DNA from: Bacteroides propionicifaciens DSM 19291 = JCM 14649
Lineage (GTDB): Bacteria > Bacteroidota > Bacteroidia > Bacteroidales > Bacteroidaceae
DNA: 64,000 nt
Direction of reading: 5' to 3'
NCBI RefSeq assembly: GCF_000375405.1
Contig: NZ_AQWS01000011.1
Span: 1-64,000, forward strand
The notes below the pieces were generated by a model that worked only from the letters and a program-made list of their open reading frames with translations, searched no databases and was not told the origin of the DNA. Shown one piece after another: positions 18,447 through 28,851 of the stretch. A program made the translations under genes and the position numbers. Position 1 is the stretch's first letter. Each line of letters opens with the position of its first letter.

Positions 18447-19637
18447 TTATTTACATCTTGTTCCTTTAATCAAAAGTTTGCTCTCGTCACTAAGTGTCGT
18501 AGCATATATATAGTCTATCCCTCCCTCTTTTATCTTTAAACGTTTGATAAGCTCAGGTACAGACGAAGGAAAGTTACGAATAATCACATTGGCCTGAGAA
18601 ACATCAGACTTCAATTGCTTTAAGGATCGCTTATCGAAGCCGTAGACCTTACTAACCTTAATTATTCGCCCTGGGAAATGAGCTATATATTCATCTGAAG
18701 AATATAAATGGCTATTGGGATGTAGTTTTGCAATATTAAAAGCCTGTGTTAATCGATTGAAAGCACCTGCCTTCAAAATCGAGCCGTTAGGCTCATAGAG
18801 ATACGCACCTACCGACGAAGCGTAATTAATATCGACCACACCCTTATTGAAGTCAAATGTAAAAACTTCTTTTGAATTATTGGGAAGTAAATTAATGCAA
18901 TGTACATCGAGCCTGTCAGATTGAACCGAAACATAGTCAGTTTTGAGCAGCACTTCTTTACATTCATTACGAACGCTGACAACGTAGACTGCAACAACGT
19001 CATCTAAGTCTCTTATAGCTTGTGTTAGGTCTAGCATAGGAGAGAGTTTGATTAACGCTCCTTTGGATTTCTGCCTAAACAACTTCTGAAGTTCAAGCAA
19101 ATTTGGAGTACAGTCGGCTATTGAAACCGTTTTTTCGCCATGACTATCTCTTCGTGCAGGATCAATAAATATTAAATCAAGATTGTCTGCCCCACTTAAG
19201 TAGGTAACAGCATCCATAGCATGACAAGTCACGTTATCCATCCCGAGTGCTCTAAAGTTATGCTCGGCAATTTGCGATAAGTCTGAATCACGTTCGATGT
19301 GAACAGCTTTATTAAATCGTGTAGCCAAGAAGGCAGTATCAACACCAAAGCCACCTGTTAAGTCAACCATTGCATCACCTTGAACAAGCTCAGATTTTAG
19401 GCGTGCAGTCTCTTCAGATGAACACTGCTCAAGAGAGAGGTGGACAGGATAAATAATATCAGGGTTAGCGTGCCAAGTCGGAAGTTTTTTAGCAGATCGT
19501 TGCAAACCATCAATTTGTTGTATTGCTAGTTTAAGCTCATCGGGTGTAAGCTCTTTAGGCTTAGAAAACAGCAGCTGGTGAACATCTGCTGTGCGATGTG
19601 TCTCGACAAAAGATTTTATTTTATCATTTAATACCAT
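18447..19637 (-). CDS. SAM-dependent methyltransferase with THUMP-like domain (PG_1098 family)
   Basis: Class I methyltransferase-like protein of 396 residues. Motif I is VDLTGGFGVDTAFLA, followed by HIERDSDL and the LIFIDPARRD motif, where NPPY or DPP would sit in RNA/DNA methylases. The C-terminal part carries the ferredoxin-like and THUMP-like modules known from the P. gingivalis PG_1098 family, from my recall of that family. An RNA substrate is plausible given these modules but unproven. It lies 2 nt downstream of the dipeptidase gene in a tightly packed operon. Confidence 0.82.
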   Translation of the reverse strand: MVLNDKIKSFVETHRTADVHQLLFSKPKELTPDELKLAIQQIDGLQRSAKKLPTWHANPDIIYPVHLSLEQCSSEETARLKSELVQGDAMVDLTGGFGVDTAFLATRFNKAVHIERDSDLSQIAEHNFRALGMDNVTCHAMDAVTYLSGADNLDLIFIDPARRDSHGEKTVSIADCTPNLLELQKLFRQKSKGALIKLSPMLDLTQAIRDLDDVVAVYVVSVRNECKEVLLKTDYVSVQSDRLDVHCINLLPNNSKEVFTFDFNKGVVDINYASSVGAYLYEPNGSILKAGAFNRLTQAFNIAKLHPNSHLYSSDEYIAHFPGRIIKVSKVYGFDKRSLKQLKSDVSQANVIIRNFPSSVPELIKRLKIKEGGIDYIYATTLSDESKLLIKGTRCK

Positions 19638-19639
19638 AA

Positions 19640-20314
19640 CTAGGGTACAACTTTATAGTTTTTACGGGCTTCAGCTCGATAAATTCGGTTAAAATGCCAC
19701 CACTCCGACTTTAGAGGTTTAAACCCACCGTGAGTCATAACTTCACGCAATAATAACCTATTTTTTCGCTCTTGCTCAGTAATAATTCCTTTTACTACAA
19801 GTTCTTTTTCTTGATCGATATGTGCCTCATAGCCCAGGTGATCGACTTTGGTACCCATAGAGAGTGGCTTTCCACTACCACCTAAGATCGAGATATCGAC
19901 CGCCATTCCATAGTTATGCAATCCTCCCCCATTGGCAGGGTTAGATACATACTTAGCCTTAGCAGTTCCTTTTACCTTATTCCACATGGTTTGCTGTACA
20001 GACATAGGGCGAGTTGCGTCATAAACGATAAACCTACACTTGGGACATCTGCGCTTTAACTCTTGATGGGCTTTTATAAGAGAGCTTGCAGCCAAAGGAT
20101 GAAGATAAGCAGTATGCAAATCTTTATACATAACAACTCCTACAAAGTTATCTGCTTTAGCATACATCATATCTACAACAATGGAAGGGTCTTTTTTTCG
20201 AATATCTACAAAACCAAGCTCTTGTATCTTAACCTCAGTATCGCTTAGCTGTTGAGCAGCTAATGAAAAAGAGAATAATAAGCTCAGAAGAATACAGATT
20301 AAATTAGATTTCAT
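19640..20314 (-). CDS. M15-family D-Ala-D-Ala dipeptidase (VanX/DdpX-like)
   Basis: Secreted zinc dipeptidase of 224 residues with a signal peptide ending about residue 20 (LAAQQ). Zinc and catalytic residues are in place: His133 and Asp140 in HNYGMAVD, Glu204 and His207 in SEWWH, and Arg102 in DATRP. DdpX-type enzymes recycle D-Ala-D-Ala from peptidoglycan. There is no vanHA or sensor-regulator pair nearby, so this is a cell-wall recycling enzyme rather than a vancomycin-resistance gene. Its start overlaps the end of rdgB by 11 nt. Confidence 0.9.
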   Translation of the reverse strand: MKSNLICILLSLLFSFSLAAQQLSDTEVKIQELGFVDIRKKDPSIVVDMMYAKADNFVGVVMYKDLHTAYLHPLAASSLIKAHQELKRRCPKCRFIVYDATRPMSVQQTMWNKVKGTAKAKYVSNPANGGGLHNYGMAVDISILGGSGKPLSMGTKVDHLGYEAHIDQEKELVVKGIITEQERKNRLLLREVMTHGGFKPLKSEWWHFNRIYRAEARKNYKVVP

Positions 20315-20894
20315 GCGTACTTAAAAAATCAATTAGTTTTTGAGTAGCGCGAGCACGGTGGCTAATTTGGTTCTTAACCTCATTACCCAATTCGGCAAAA
20401 GCCTTATCGTTACCTTCAGGTACAAATATAGGATCATATCCAAACCCGTTGGTTCCACGCTTATCTTTAGCGACATGTCCTTTTACAATACCATCAAACT
20501 GATAGCGCTCACCATTTATGATTAGTGCTATCACTGTTCTAAACTGAGCAGAACGGTCGGACTTAACTTTAAGGTTAGCAAGTAGCTTATCCATATTATC
20601 ATTAGAGTCTCTACCCTGCCCTGCATATCTTGCAGAATAAACACCTGGTGCACCATCAAGTGCAGTAACTTCTAAACCTGTATCATCGGAGAAACAGTTT
20701 AGATTATACTTTTCGAACACATAAGCTGCCTTTAAGAAGGCGTTGCCCTCCAAAGTATCTTCGGTTTCTTCTATATCTTCGGTACAGCCAATATCGTTAA
20801 GTCCCAGTACATCAAAAGCAGGAGATAGCATTTCTGCTACCTCCTTTAATTTATACTCGTTATGTGTTGCAAATACAATTTTCTTACTCATCAC
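20304..20894 (-). CDS. rdgB: XTP/dITP pyrophosphatase (RdgB/HAM1)
   Basis: House-cleaning nucleotide hydrolase that removes ITP, dITP and XTP. It has 196 residues with the signatures [36 protein letters not shown] and a C-terminal SHRARA. The start ATGATG overlaps the YitT stop codon in ATGA, and the second Met would also work. Confidence 0.95.
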   Translation of the reverse strand: MMSKKIVFATHNEYKLKEVAEMLSPAFDVLGLNDIGCTEDIEETEDTLEGNAFLKAAYVFEKYNLNCFSDDTGLEVTALDGAPGVYSARYAGQGRDSNDNMDKLLANLKVKSDRSAQFRTVIALIINGERYQFDGIVKGHVAKDKRGTNGFGYDPIFVPEGNDKAFAELGNEVKNQISHRARATQKLIDFLSTHEI

Positions 20895-21790
20895 TTTACT
20901 TTAATTTTATCAAATCCTTGACCATAAACACCTATCACAGAGCTTTGTGATATAAAAGCATCTGGGTCAATCTCTTTTACGAGTCTAAAGATATAAATCG
21001 ATTGTGTCTTTTTTGCCAAAACCATCAAGACATTTACCTCATTTTTACTATACCAACCCACCCCTTTGACCAGTGTAACCCCACGACCTGTCTTCTGGAT
21101 TATCTGGTCTGCAATTTCAGCATGATGTTTTGAGAATATAAAAAACTGGACCGATTGCCTCGCACTATTAACTACCCAATCGAGCACACTAGTAATTATG
21201 AACAGGGTCACAAAACCCATTAGAACAACTTTCCAATCCCCCTCTATAAAGTAACTTGAAGAGACAATAGCAAAGTCGCAAAACAAGATTACACGACCCA
21301 GAGAGATATCACGGTACTTATTAACAACAGCCGCTACAATATCAGTACCTCCTGTACTACCGTTATTAATAAATACTAATCCAAGTCCTAGCCCACACAT
21401 AGCAGCACCTACAACACAAGCCATAAAGACTTCATTAGGGCCTAAAATCTGCAAGACTGATCCATCTGCATTTTTAAATAGCTCTTGGGTAATAAAGGTA
21501 CAGATATTCATCATTACAACTCCAAAGAGTGTTCGGACAGTAAACCGTTTACCTAAAATCTTGAAGGTTACCAGTAGCAATACAACATTGATTATAGTAT
21601 AAGTAAACTGAATAGGAAAATCTGTAGCATAATAGACCAGAGTCGCTATACCTGCTGTTCCACCAAGTGGTAATTTGTAAGGAAGCAAGAAGAGAGCCCA
21701 CCCAACCGAGTAGCATAAGATTCCCAACGATATCGACAAATAGTCACGCAACATGAGTGACCAACTTTGGTTGTTTTTGAGTTCTGTCAT
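20891..21790 (-). CDS. YitT-family membrane protein (DUF161 + DUF2179)
   Basis: Membrane protein of 299 residues. Five or so hydrophobic segments occupy residues 12-205, including [18 protein letters not shown] and [19 protein letters not shown], the YitT signature. The C-terminal DUF2179 domain (about 215-299) is soluble and may be regulatory or ligand-binding. It starts the minus-strand run YitT-rdgB-dipeptidase-methyltransferase-antiporter, just beyond the leuS terminator. The transported substrate is unknown. Confidence 0.9.
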   Translation of the reverse strand: MTELKNNQSWSLMLRDYLSISLGILCYSVGWALFLLPYKLPLGGTAGIATLVYYATDFPIQFTYTIINVVLLLVTFKILGKRFTVRTLFGVVMMNICTFITQELFKNADGSVLQILGPNEVFMACVVGAAMCGLGLGLVFINNGSTGGTDIVAAVVNKYRDISLGRVILFCDFAIVSSSYFIEGDWKVVLMGFVTLFIITSVLDWVVNSARQSVQFFIFSKHHAEIADQIIQKTGRGVTLVKGVGWYSKNEVNVLMVLAKKTQSIYIFRLVKEIDPDAFISQSSVIGVYGQGFDKIKVK

Positions 21791-21821
21791 AGAGGTTTTG
21801 GTTTGTTACGTTATTTCAATT

Positions 21822-21857
21822 AAAAAATAAGGTAAGCCAAATAATATAGCTTACCTT
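21822..21857 (-). terminator. Terminator after leuS
   Basis: A perfect 9-bp stem AAGGTAAGC (21829-21837) with GCTTACCTT (21849-21857) is followed on the minus strand by TATTTTTTAA. It lies just after the leuS stop. Confidence 0.8.
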
Positions 21858-21867
21858 AAAGATAGAT

Positions 21868-24699
21868 TTAAAATACCAAGTTCACAATCTTACCGGGAAC
21901 AACAATTACCTTTTTAGGCATCTTGCCTTCTAACCAACGCTCAGTTCGCTCGTCAGCCAGCACCAGTTCTTGTACCTCTTCACGGCTAAGATCTGCACTT
22001 ATATCCATGCTGTATCTTGATTTACCATTGAAAGATATACTGTAAGTTTTAACAGCCTCTTTCAGGTATTCTTCATTGTATTTTGGCCAATCAGTCAAGC
22101 AGATTGAAGTAGTATTGCCTAGTATAGACCACAACTCTTCACATACGTGAGGAATAAATGGAGACAATATAATGGTTAATTCTTTTAGAATCTCTCTCTT
22201 GTGACATTTGAGTGTAGTGAGCTCATTTACACAAATCATCGCCGCACTCACAGAGGTATTGAAAGAGAAGCCTTCAATATCTTCAGTTGATTTCTTAATA
22301 AACTTATGGAGAGCTTTCAACTCTTCAGCAGTAGCTGGAGCATCAACTACCAAATCATTTCCTTGACGGTCGAAGAATAATCCCCAGAATCTGTTGATAA
22401 ATCGGTAAACTCCATCGATACCATTTGTATCCCATGGCTTAGATTGCTCAAGTGGCCCCAAGAACATCTCGTACATACGAAGTGTATCAGCACCATAACG
22501 ATCAACAATCTGGTCAGGGTTTACAACATTGAACATCGATTTACTCATCTTTTCGACAGCCCATCCACATTTATAGTTACCCTCAGCATTAAGAATAAAC
22601 TCAGCAGTTTTGAACTCAGGTCTCCAAGCCTTGAAAGCTTCAAGATCAAGAATATCATTTTCCACAATATTGACATCTACATGTAGTGCTGATGTTTCGT
22701 ATTTATCTTTTTCTTCTAAAGAGACAAACTTGTTGGTATCCTTGATACGGTATACAAAATTACTACGTCCTTGAATCATCCCTTGGTTAACCAATTTCTG
22801 GAATGGTTCAGCACAGCTAGCAACCTCAATATCGTAAAGAAACATGTTCCAAAAACGAGAATAGATAAGGTGACCTGTAGCGTGCTCAGTACCACCAACG
22901 TATAAATCAACATTTTTCCAATATTCACAAGCCTCAGGAGAAACAAGCGCTTTATCGTTATGTGGATCCATGTAGCGTAAGAAGTAAGCAGAAGAACCTG
23001 CAAACCCTGGCATAGTATTAAGCTCCAATGGGAAAACAGTTTTATTATCAATCTTACTGTTTTCAACCACAGCATGATTTTCTGTATCCCAAGCCCAAAC
23101 CTTAGCTCTACCCAATGGTGGTTCACCTGTTTCTGTTGGTAAGAATTTTTCTACCTCTGGAAGTTCAATAGGAAGGTATTGCTCTTCGACCATACATGGC
23201 AACCCGTCTTTATAATACACAGGGAATGGTTCTCCCCAATAACGTTGACGTGAGAAGGTTGCATCTCTAAGACGATAATTCGTTTTGATATGACCTAGTT
23301 TAGTCTCGTGGATATAAGCCTTCGTTTTTGCTATCGCATCCATAATGGTTAAACCATTCAGGTTTAAATCCGAATCAATTCCAGCTATTGGAGAGTTAAT
23401 CATAATACCCTCTTTGGCATCAAAACTCTCTTGAGATACATCACAACCTTCAACGAGCGGACGAATTTCAAGGTTGAAATGTTTTGCAAAAGCATAATCT
23501 CTACCATCGTGTGCAGGAACAGCCATAATAGCACCAGTACCATAGCCTGCCAAAACATAATCACCAACCCAAACAGGAATCTCTTCGTTGGTTAATGGAT
23601 TGATAGCATAACTTCCAGTGAAAACACCCGTAACTTTTCTGTCGGACATACGTTCACGCTCGGTACGTTTCTTTGTTTTCTCAACATAAGCCTCAACCTC
23701 AGCTTTTTGCTCATCGGTAGTCAAAGCAGCTACATATTCACTCTCAGGTGCAAGAACCATAAAGGTTACACCAAAAACAGTATCTGCACGTGTGGTAAAT
23801 ATAGTAAGCGCTACATCGCTATCTTTGACATTGAACTGCATCTCAGCACCGTTAGATTTACCAATCCAATTGCGCTGTGTATCTTTTAGTGAGTCGGTCC
23901 AATCAATAGTTTCAAGCCCGTCTAGCAAACGTTGTGCATAAGCCGAAACTCGTAAACACCATTGACGCATCACTTTTTGGATTACAGGGAAACCACCTCT
24001 TTCTGAAAGACCATCAATAACTTCATCGTTAGCCAGCACTGTACCAAGCTCAGGGCACCAATTCACCATCATATCACCTAGATAGGCGATTCTGTAGTTC
24101 ATCAAAACCTCTTGTTGCGCTTTTTGGTCCATCGCTTTCCACTCTTGAGCAGTGAATTCAAGTTCGTCTGACCCAGAAGCCGTCAAATCTTGTGTTCCTT
24201 TTTGCTCAAAATGATTTACGAGCTTAGTTATAGGTTCAGCTTTTTGACTAGCCGAATCAAAATAACTCTCAAACATTTGTACAAATGCCCATTGAGTCCA
24301 ATGGTAATATTCTGGCTCACTGGTTCTAATCTCTCTGCTCCAATCAAAAGAGAACCCGATTTTGTCGAGCTGCTCACGATATCTCTTAATGTTTTGATCA
24401 GTAGTAATCGCTGGGTGTTGGCCCGTTTGGATGGCATACTGCTCAGCAGGTAATCCGTAAGCATCATACCCCATAGGGTTTAACACGTTGAAACCGCTCA
24501 ATCTTTTATAGCGAGCATAAATATCAGATGCAATGTAGCCCAAAGGGTGCCCCACATGTAGACCAGCACCTGAAGGATATGGGAACATGTTTAGAATATA
24601 GAATTTTTCTTTTGAGGGATCTTCTTCTATTCTATAGGTATCCATTTCAACCCATTTATTCTGCCATTTCTTCTCTATATCCCTAAAGTTATACTCCAT
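21868..24699 (-). CDS. leuS: Leucyl-tRNA synthetase
   Basis: Class I aminoacyl-tRNA synthetase of 943 residues. The HIGH-type motif is HVGH (48-51) within [18 protein letters not shown]. The CP1 editing domain is recognisable from [12 protein letters not shown] and [26 protein letters not shown] lies at about residues 713-717 in [14 protein letters not shown], followed by the anticodon-binding domain. It has its own promoter-like element and terminator and is probably monocistronic. Confidence 0.98.
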   Translation of the reverse strand: MEYNFRDIEKKWQNKWVEMDTYRIEEDPSKEKFYILNMFPYPSGAGLHVGHPLGYIASDIYARYKRLSGFNVLNPMGYDAYGLPAEQYAIQTGQHPAITTDQNIKRYREQLDKIGFSFDWSREIRTSEPEYYHWTQWAFVQMFESYFDSASQKAEPITKLVNHFEQKGTQDLTASGSDELEFTAQEWKAMDQKAQQEVLMNYRIAYLGDMMVNWCPELGTVLANDEVIDGLSERGGFPVIQKVMRQWCLRVSAYAQRLLDGLETIDWTDSLKDTQRNWIGKSNGAEMQFNVKDSDVALTIFTTRADTVFGVTFMVLAPESEYVAALTTDEQKAEVEAYVEKTKKRTERERMSDRKVTGVFTGSYAINPLTNEEIPVWVGDYVLAGYGTGAIMAVPAHDGRDYAFAKHFNLEIRPLVEGCDVSQESFDAKEGIMINSPIAGIDSDLNLNGLTIMDAIAKTKAYIHETKLGHIKTNYRLRDATFSRQRYWGEPFPVYYKDGLPCMVEEQYLPIELPEVEKFLPTETGEPPLGRAKVWAWDTENHAVVENSKIDNKTVFPLELNTMPGFAGSSAYFLRYMDPHNDKALVSPEACEYWKNVDLYVGGTEHATGHLIYSRFWNMFLYDIEVASCAEPFQKLVNQGMIQGRSNFVYRIKDTNKFVSLEEKDKYETSALHVDVNIVENDILDLEAFKAWRPEFKTAEFILNAEGNYKCGWAVEKMSKSMFNVVNPDQIVDRYGADTLRMYEMFLGPLEQSKPWDTNGIDGVYRFINRFWGLFFDRQGNDLVVDAPATAEELKALHKFIKKSTEDIEGFSFNTSVSAAMICVNELTTLKCHKREILKELTIILSPFIPHVCEELWSILGNTTSICLTDWPKYNEEYLKEAVKTYSISFNGKSRYSMDISADLSREEVQELVLADERTERWLEGKMPKKVIVVPGKIVNLVF

Positions 24700-24760
24700 A
24701 ATTGATAATAATTTTATAGTGATTCTACGTTATAATCTATAATACTTCTATTTTGAAGAG

Positions 24761-24768
24761 CAAAGATA
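24761..24768 (-). promoter_or_regulatory. Putative -7 promoter element of leuS
   Basis: The minus strand reads TATCTTTG, an exact TAnnTTTG match, giving a leader of roughly 55 nt before the leuS ATG. Confidence 0.5.
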
Positions 24769-24887
24769 ATGAATCTATAAGTAACCATCACTTTAGAGCA
24801 ACATAAAATGAGGGAGTTAATTCTAAGCTCCCTTTAAAATTTAGAGTCAGTAGCTACCACAATTATAACCACCCTTTGATTTATCTG

Positions 24888-24951
24888 CAACGAGTAACTC
24901 GTTTACTATTTCCACCTTAGTCGTTTTAAACCTAGCCACTAAGGTGTAAAC
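24888..24951 (-). repeat. Degenerate 22-nt repeat cluster B
   Basis: On the minus strand three related units occur in order: GTTTACACCTTAGTGG (24951-24936), TAAAACGACTAAGGTGG (24928-24912) and GTAAACGAGTTACTCG (24906-24891). The last matches the cluster A core AAACNACTTACTSG with one mismatch. Spacing is about 22-24 nt. The units are more decayed than in clusters A and C. Confidence 0.5.
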
Positions 24952-25012
24952 AGAGACCAATTAGCCCCTCCAATATCCTACCCACTGATTAACTATTAAA
25001 ATATTTATTGCT

Positions 25013-25020
25013 TACCTTTG
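25013..25020 (+). promoter_or_regulatory. Putative -7 promoter element of mutS
   Basis: TACCTTTG is an exact TAnnTTTG match about 120 nt upstream of the proposed mutS start. The -33 region is weak. Confidence 0.4.
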
Positions 25021-25140
25021 TAAGAGAGTTATAAAGAGCATTAACTCGTATTCTGAAAATTCATTAAGTACCCTGAACTAATGAAGTAAATTGCCGTTCG
25101 TAGTATAAAGCAATCATAAACTTTTAAACCCAAAACCACC

Positions 25141-27765
25141 TTGAAGACTCAAAAAATAGCCCAAACTCCTATGATGAAGCAGTTCTTTGATTTGAAAAAG
25201 AAACATCCCAACGCTGTTATGTTATTTCGATGTGGGGATTTCTATGAAACTTTTTCAACCGATGCTATTCTTGCATCAGAGATACTTGGCATCACACTCA
25301 CCAGAAGAGCGAACGGAAAGAGTACCTATGTAGAAATGGCTGGTTTTCCGCACCATGCATTAGATACTTATTTACCCAAATTAGTTCGTGCAGGTAAGCG
25401 TGTAGCAATCTGCGACCAACTCGAAGATCCTAAGACAGCCAAAGGCATTGTCAAGCGTGGAGTAACCGAGTTAGTAACTCCTGGAGTCTCTATCAACGAA
25501 CATATTCTCAACAACAAAGAAAATAATTTCCTTGCAGCTATCTATTTTAACAAATCTGTTCTAGGTATCTCTTTCTTAGATATCTCAACAGGTGAGTTTT
25601 TGACTGCTGAGGGGAATGCCGACTATATTGACAAACTACTTACCAACTTCTCACCCAAGGAGGTTTTATTCGAAAGAGGCAAGAAGGCCCTGTTCGAAGA
25701 GCGATTTGGTAGTAAATTCTTTACTTACGAACTTGATGACTGGGTTTTTACTGAGCAAAATGCAACTGAGAAACTTCTTAAGCATTTCCAAATAGCCAAT
25801 TTCAAGGGCTTCGGGGTAGATCACCTACCCAATGGTCTGATTGCATCGGGAGGTATTCTTCAATACCTTGATATTACTCAGCACCACAATATTAACCACA
25901 TAACCACCCTATCTAGAATAGAAGAGGATAAGTTTGTAAGGCTAGATAAATTTACCATCCGTAGCTTGGAACTGCTCAGCAGTATGAACGACGGTGGAAG
26001 CAGCCTACTTCAGGTATTAGATAAAACCACCACACCGATGGGTGGACGACTCTTAAAACGTTGGGTGGTATTCCCACTAAAAGAGGTTGAATCGATCAAT
26101 AATCGACTTGATGTAGTGGAGTACTTCTTTAAACACCCCGAGTTTAGAGAGCTTATTACAACTCAGTTACACCTTATTGGTGACTTGGAGAGAATAGTCT
26201 CTAAAATAGCTGTCGGACGAGTATCACCAAGAGAAGTTGTTCAGCTTAAAGTAGCGCTTCAGGCTATTGAACCCATAAAGAAAGCCTGTCTCAAGGCCGA
26301 GGATAAGAGCCTAAATCGCATGGGGAATCAACTTAACCTTTGTGAGAAGATTCGTGATAGAATAGATATTGAAATTGAAAATGACCCGCCTTTACTTATT
26401 AATAAAGGACATATCATCTGTTCGGGAATAGACAAAGAATTGGACGACTTACGTAAAATTGCATATTCGGGAAAAGATTACTTACTTCAAATTCAAAAAA
26501 GAGAGATTGAAGCAACGGGCATTCCGAGTTTGAAAATTGCTTATAATAATGTCTTTGGATATTATATTGAAGTTCGAAATACGCATAAAGATAAGGTTCC
26601 TGCTAACTGGATAAGAAAACAGACCCTCGTGAGTGCTGAACGGTACATTACTGAGGAGCTTAAAGTTTACGAAGAGAAGATTTTGGGAGCCGAAGAGAAG
26701 ATCATAGCCCTAGAAACGAGAATATTTGAGGCCCTAGTTATTGATTTAGCTGAATATATTTCGGCCATACAGGTTAACGCCAACCAAATCGCAGCCCTAG
26801 ACTGCTTGTTATCGTTTGCCACCATAGCACAAGCCAATAAATACCTCAGACCCATAATCAAAGACAACGACGTGCTATCCATCGAGGAAGGGCGACACCC
26901 TGTTATTGAGAAAGAACTACCCCTAGGAGAACAATACATCTCTAACTCGGTATATCTCGACAATAAGACACAGCAAATCATGATTATTACGGGACCAAAT
27001 ATGTCGGGTAAGTCGGCTCTACTCCGCCAAACTGCACTAATCACTCTCATGGGGCAGATTGGTTCGTTTGTGCCTGCAGCAAAAGCTGAAATAGGTGTAG
27101 TCGATAAGATTTTTACGCGTGTTGGTGCCAGCGATAATATTTCGATGGGCGAATCTACCTTCATGGTTGAGATGAACGAGGCTGCAAACATCCTTAATAA
27201 CCTGTCTGATCGGAGTCTTGTACTCTTTGATGAGCTAGGTCGAGGAACTTCAACTTACGATGGGATATCAATTGCTTGGGCTATTGTGGAGTATATCCAT
27301 AATCAACCTAAGAATAGAGCAAAGACTCTTTTTGCCACCCATTATCACGAACTCAACGAAATGGAAAACTCGTTTGATAGAATCAAGAACTATAATGTTG
27401 CAGTTAAAGAGATTGACAATCGGGTGATATTTTTGCGAAAGCTCAAGCGTGGAGGAAGCGAACACTCATTTGGTATTCATGTGGCTAAGATGGCAGGCAT
27501 GCCTAGCAGCATTGTGAAACGTTCAGACGAAATTCTTGCGCAACTCGAATCGGTCAACCGAAGCGGAAGCATGGCAGCAGAGCCAGTAAAGACCATAATT
27601 CCTACGAAAGTTGAAGAGGGCGTACAACTCAGTTTCTTCCAACTAGACGATCCTGTCCTTTCTCAGGTACGTGACGAAATCATCAATCTGAGTGTTGATC
27701 ACCTCACACCTCTGGAGGCACTCAATAAACTCAATGATATTAAGAAGATAATTAAAGGAGACTAA
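25141..27765 (+). CDS. mutS: DNA mismatch repair protein MutS
   Basis: Mismatch-recognition ATPase of 874 residues. The mismatch-binding Phe34-x-Glu36 lies in CGDFYETF. The Walker A motif TGPNMSGKS is near residue 617, followed by [14 protein letters not shown], the Walker B region [10 protein letters not shown] and the ATHYHEL motif. The frame opens at a TTG at 25141; the first ATG, 30 nt later, falls at TP-MMKQ, inside the conserved N-terminus, so the TTG start is preferred. It is followed by a GC-rich hairpin at 27798-27827. Confidence 0.95.
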   Translation: MKTQKIAQTPMMKQFFDLKKKHPNAVMLFRCGDFYETFSTDAILASEILGITLTRRANGKSTYVEMAGFPHHALDTYLPKLVRAGKRVAICDQLEDPKTAKGIVKRGVTELVTPGVSINEHILNNKENNFLAAIYFNKSVLGISFLDISTGEFLTAEGNADYIDKLLTNFSPKEVLFERGKKALFEERFGSKFFTYELDDWVFTEQNATEKLLKHFQIANFKGFGVDHLPNGLIASGGILQYLDITQHHNINHITTLSRIEEDKFVRLDKFTIRSLELLSSMNDGGSSLLQVLDKTTTPMGGRLLKRWVVFPLKEVESINNRLDVVEYFFKHPEFRELITTQLHLIGDLERIVSKIAVGRVSPREVVQLKVALQAIEPIKKACLKAEDKSLNRMGNQLNLCEKIRDRIDIEIENDPPLLINKGHIICSGIDKELDDLRKIAYSGKDYLLQIQKREIEATGIPSLKIAYNNVFGYYIEVRNTHKDKVPANWIRKQTLVSAERYITEELKVYEEKILGAEEKIIALETRIFEALVIDLAEYISAIQVNANQIAALDCLLSFATIAQANKYLRPIIKDNDVLSIEEGRHPVIEKELPLGEQYISNSVYLDNKTQQIMIITGPNMSGKSALLRQTALITLMGQIGSFVPAAKAEIGVVDKIFTRVGASDNISMGESTFMVEMNEAANILNNLSDRSLVLFDELGRGTSTYDGISIAWAIVEYIHNQPKNRAKTLFATHYHELNEMENSFDRIKNYNVAVKEIDNRVIFLRKLKRGGSEHSFGIHVAKMAGMPSSIVKRSDEILAQLESVNRSGSMAAEPVKTIIPTKVEEGVQLSFFQLDDPVLSQVRDEIINLSVDHLTPLEALNKLNDIKKIIKGD

Positions 27766-28122
27766 TTCGAATATCACAGTCCATTAAAAATGAGTGAGGG
27801 CTATACCACCTTAAATTGGTATAGCCCCCTAGGACAAACTCTAGAAACAAACTCGAATTTTATCTTTGATGTTTTAAAGATCTACTCTAAAACTATTCTT
27901 TCAACACTAAGATGGATTATAATCTAAGATTATTAGAGCCTAAGAGAAAAAAGTTTTAACACTAATACTACAATTATGTGACTACAATAATAAACTTACT
28001 GTCACAAATATAGCATTATTCAAACGATCAAATCAACTGAAACAGGATAGGAGACGATAATTGACACCTAAACAGGATGGAACCACTCAATTAAGTTTCA
28101 TTAGCATGACAATTAAAAAATA
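27766..28122. other. Intergenic region between mutS and the truncated ndh
   Basis: No gene is seen. It contains a 10-bp hairpin after mutS (27798-27827) and an isolated plus-strand TATCTTTG at 27861-27868 with no gene behind it. There is also a small palindrome ATAATCT-A-AGATTAT (27919-27933) and the word AAACAGGAT twice, 30 nt apart, near 28040 and 28070. Confidence 0.5.
27798..27827 (+). terminator. Hairpin downstream of mutS, probable terminator
   Basis: GGGCTATACC (27798-27807) pairs perfectly with GGTATAGCCC (27818-27827), 33 nt past the mutS stop. It has no T tract, so termination strength is uncertain. Confidence 0.55.
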
Positions 28123-28851
28123 TTATAAATCATCACCTTGGTGATGTACCTGTTCGTACTCTTCTTGTTTAGCAACCACGTAGTTTTTTCTTGGATAAAG
28201 AATGAATCTTGTTGAGCGATCGTAAGTGAAATAATTCCATACCCATTGTAAAAGGACAAAAAACTTATTTCTTACTCCTAGAATAGATTTTAAATGCACA
28301 ACTAGCCACATAGACCAAGCCAGTTTACCTCCAAGCTTTACTTTCCCTAAGTCGGCAACTGCTTTATTCCTACCCACAGTAGCCATTGAACCGTAATTTT
28401 TATAACTGAATGGAAGCAGATCTTGATGATTATCTAACCGAATTAAATTTTTGGCCACCATACGCGCCTGCTGAATTGCAACTTGAGCAAGTTGTGGATG
28501 CCCATTTGGATAGGCTGGATCGTCAAGACTCAAAGCCAAATCACCAATACAGAACACATCCTGCAAACCTTCAAGCTGATTAAACGTATTAACCAAAATC
28601 CGGTTCCCCCTACCAATCCTATTACCATCAATATTTTTAATTGAGATACCTGTTACCCCACTAACCCAAATTAGAGAACGCGTAGCAACTTGCTCACCCG
28701 AATCTAAATAAGCAATATCGCCATCATAATCTTTTAGCCTTGTGTTGAGTCTTATGTTGACTCCCATCTTTGTAAGATATTTTTTGGCATTGGCTGAAGC
28801 CTCATCAGACATACTCGCCAAAAGATGACCAGAGCCTTCAATTTTTCTCAT
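28123..28851 (-). pseudogene. N-terminally truncated type II NADH dehydrogenase (NDH-2)
   Basis: The 242-residue frame matches only the C-terminal part of NDH-2 (normally about 420-430 residues). Visible features are the SLIWVSGVTG motif, the second FAD-contact region VFCIGDLAL, PQLAQVAIQQARMVAKN, and the C-terminal membrane-anchoring helix after WSMWLVVHLKSILG. The whole N-terminal FAD GxGxxG fold and most of the NADH site are missing. Family homology begins at IEGSGHLLASMSD, immediately next to the point where uxaA homology stops. The apparent ATG overlaps the uxaA frame by 14 nt and is probably fortuitous. It is unlikely to be functional. Confidence 0.75.

Larger units (their letters stand above)
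24700..25140. other. Divergent leuS/mutS intergenic region
   Basis: This 441-nt spacer holds a leuS -7 element (24761-24768), the 22-nt repeat cluster B (24888-24951) and a mutS -7 element (25013-25020). The 9-bp inverted repeat CACCTTAGT/ACTAAGGTG (24913-24921, 24938-24946) is a by-product of two neighbouring repeat units. I see no open frame that looks genuine. Confidence 0.6.

Noticed and set aside
19640-20314. Vancomycin-resistance gene vanX
   Set aside because: The dipeptidase has a signal peptide and sits in a housekeeping operon without vanH, vanA or vanRS homologues, so peptidoglycan recycling is the better reading.
26667-27191. Antisense open frame of 174 codons within mutS
   Set aside because: It lies opposite the highly conserved MutS ATPase domain and has no recognisable features.
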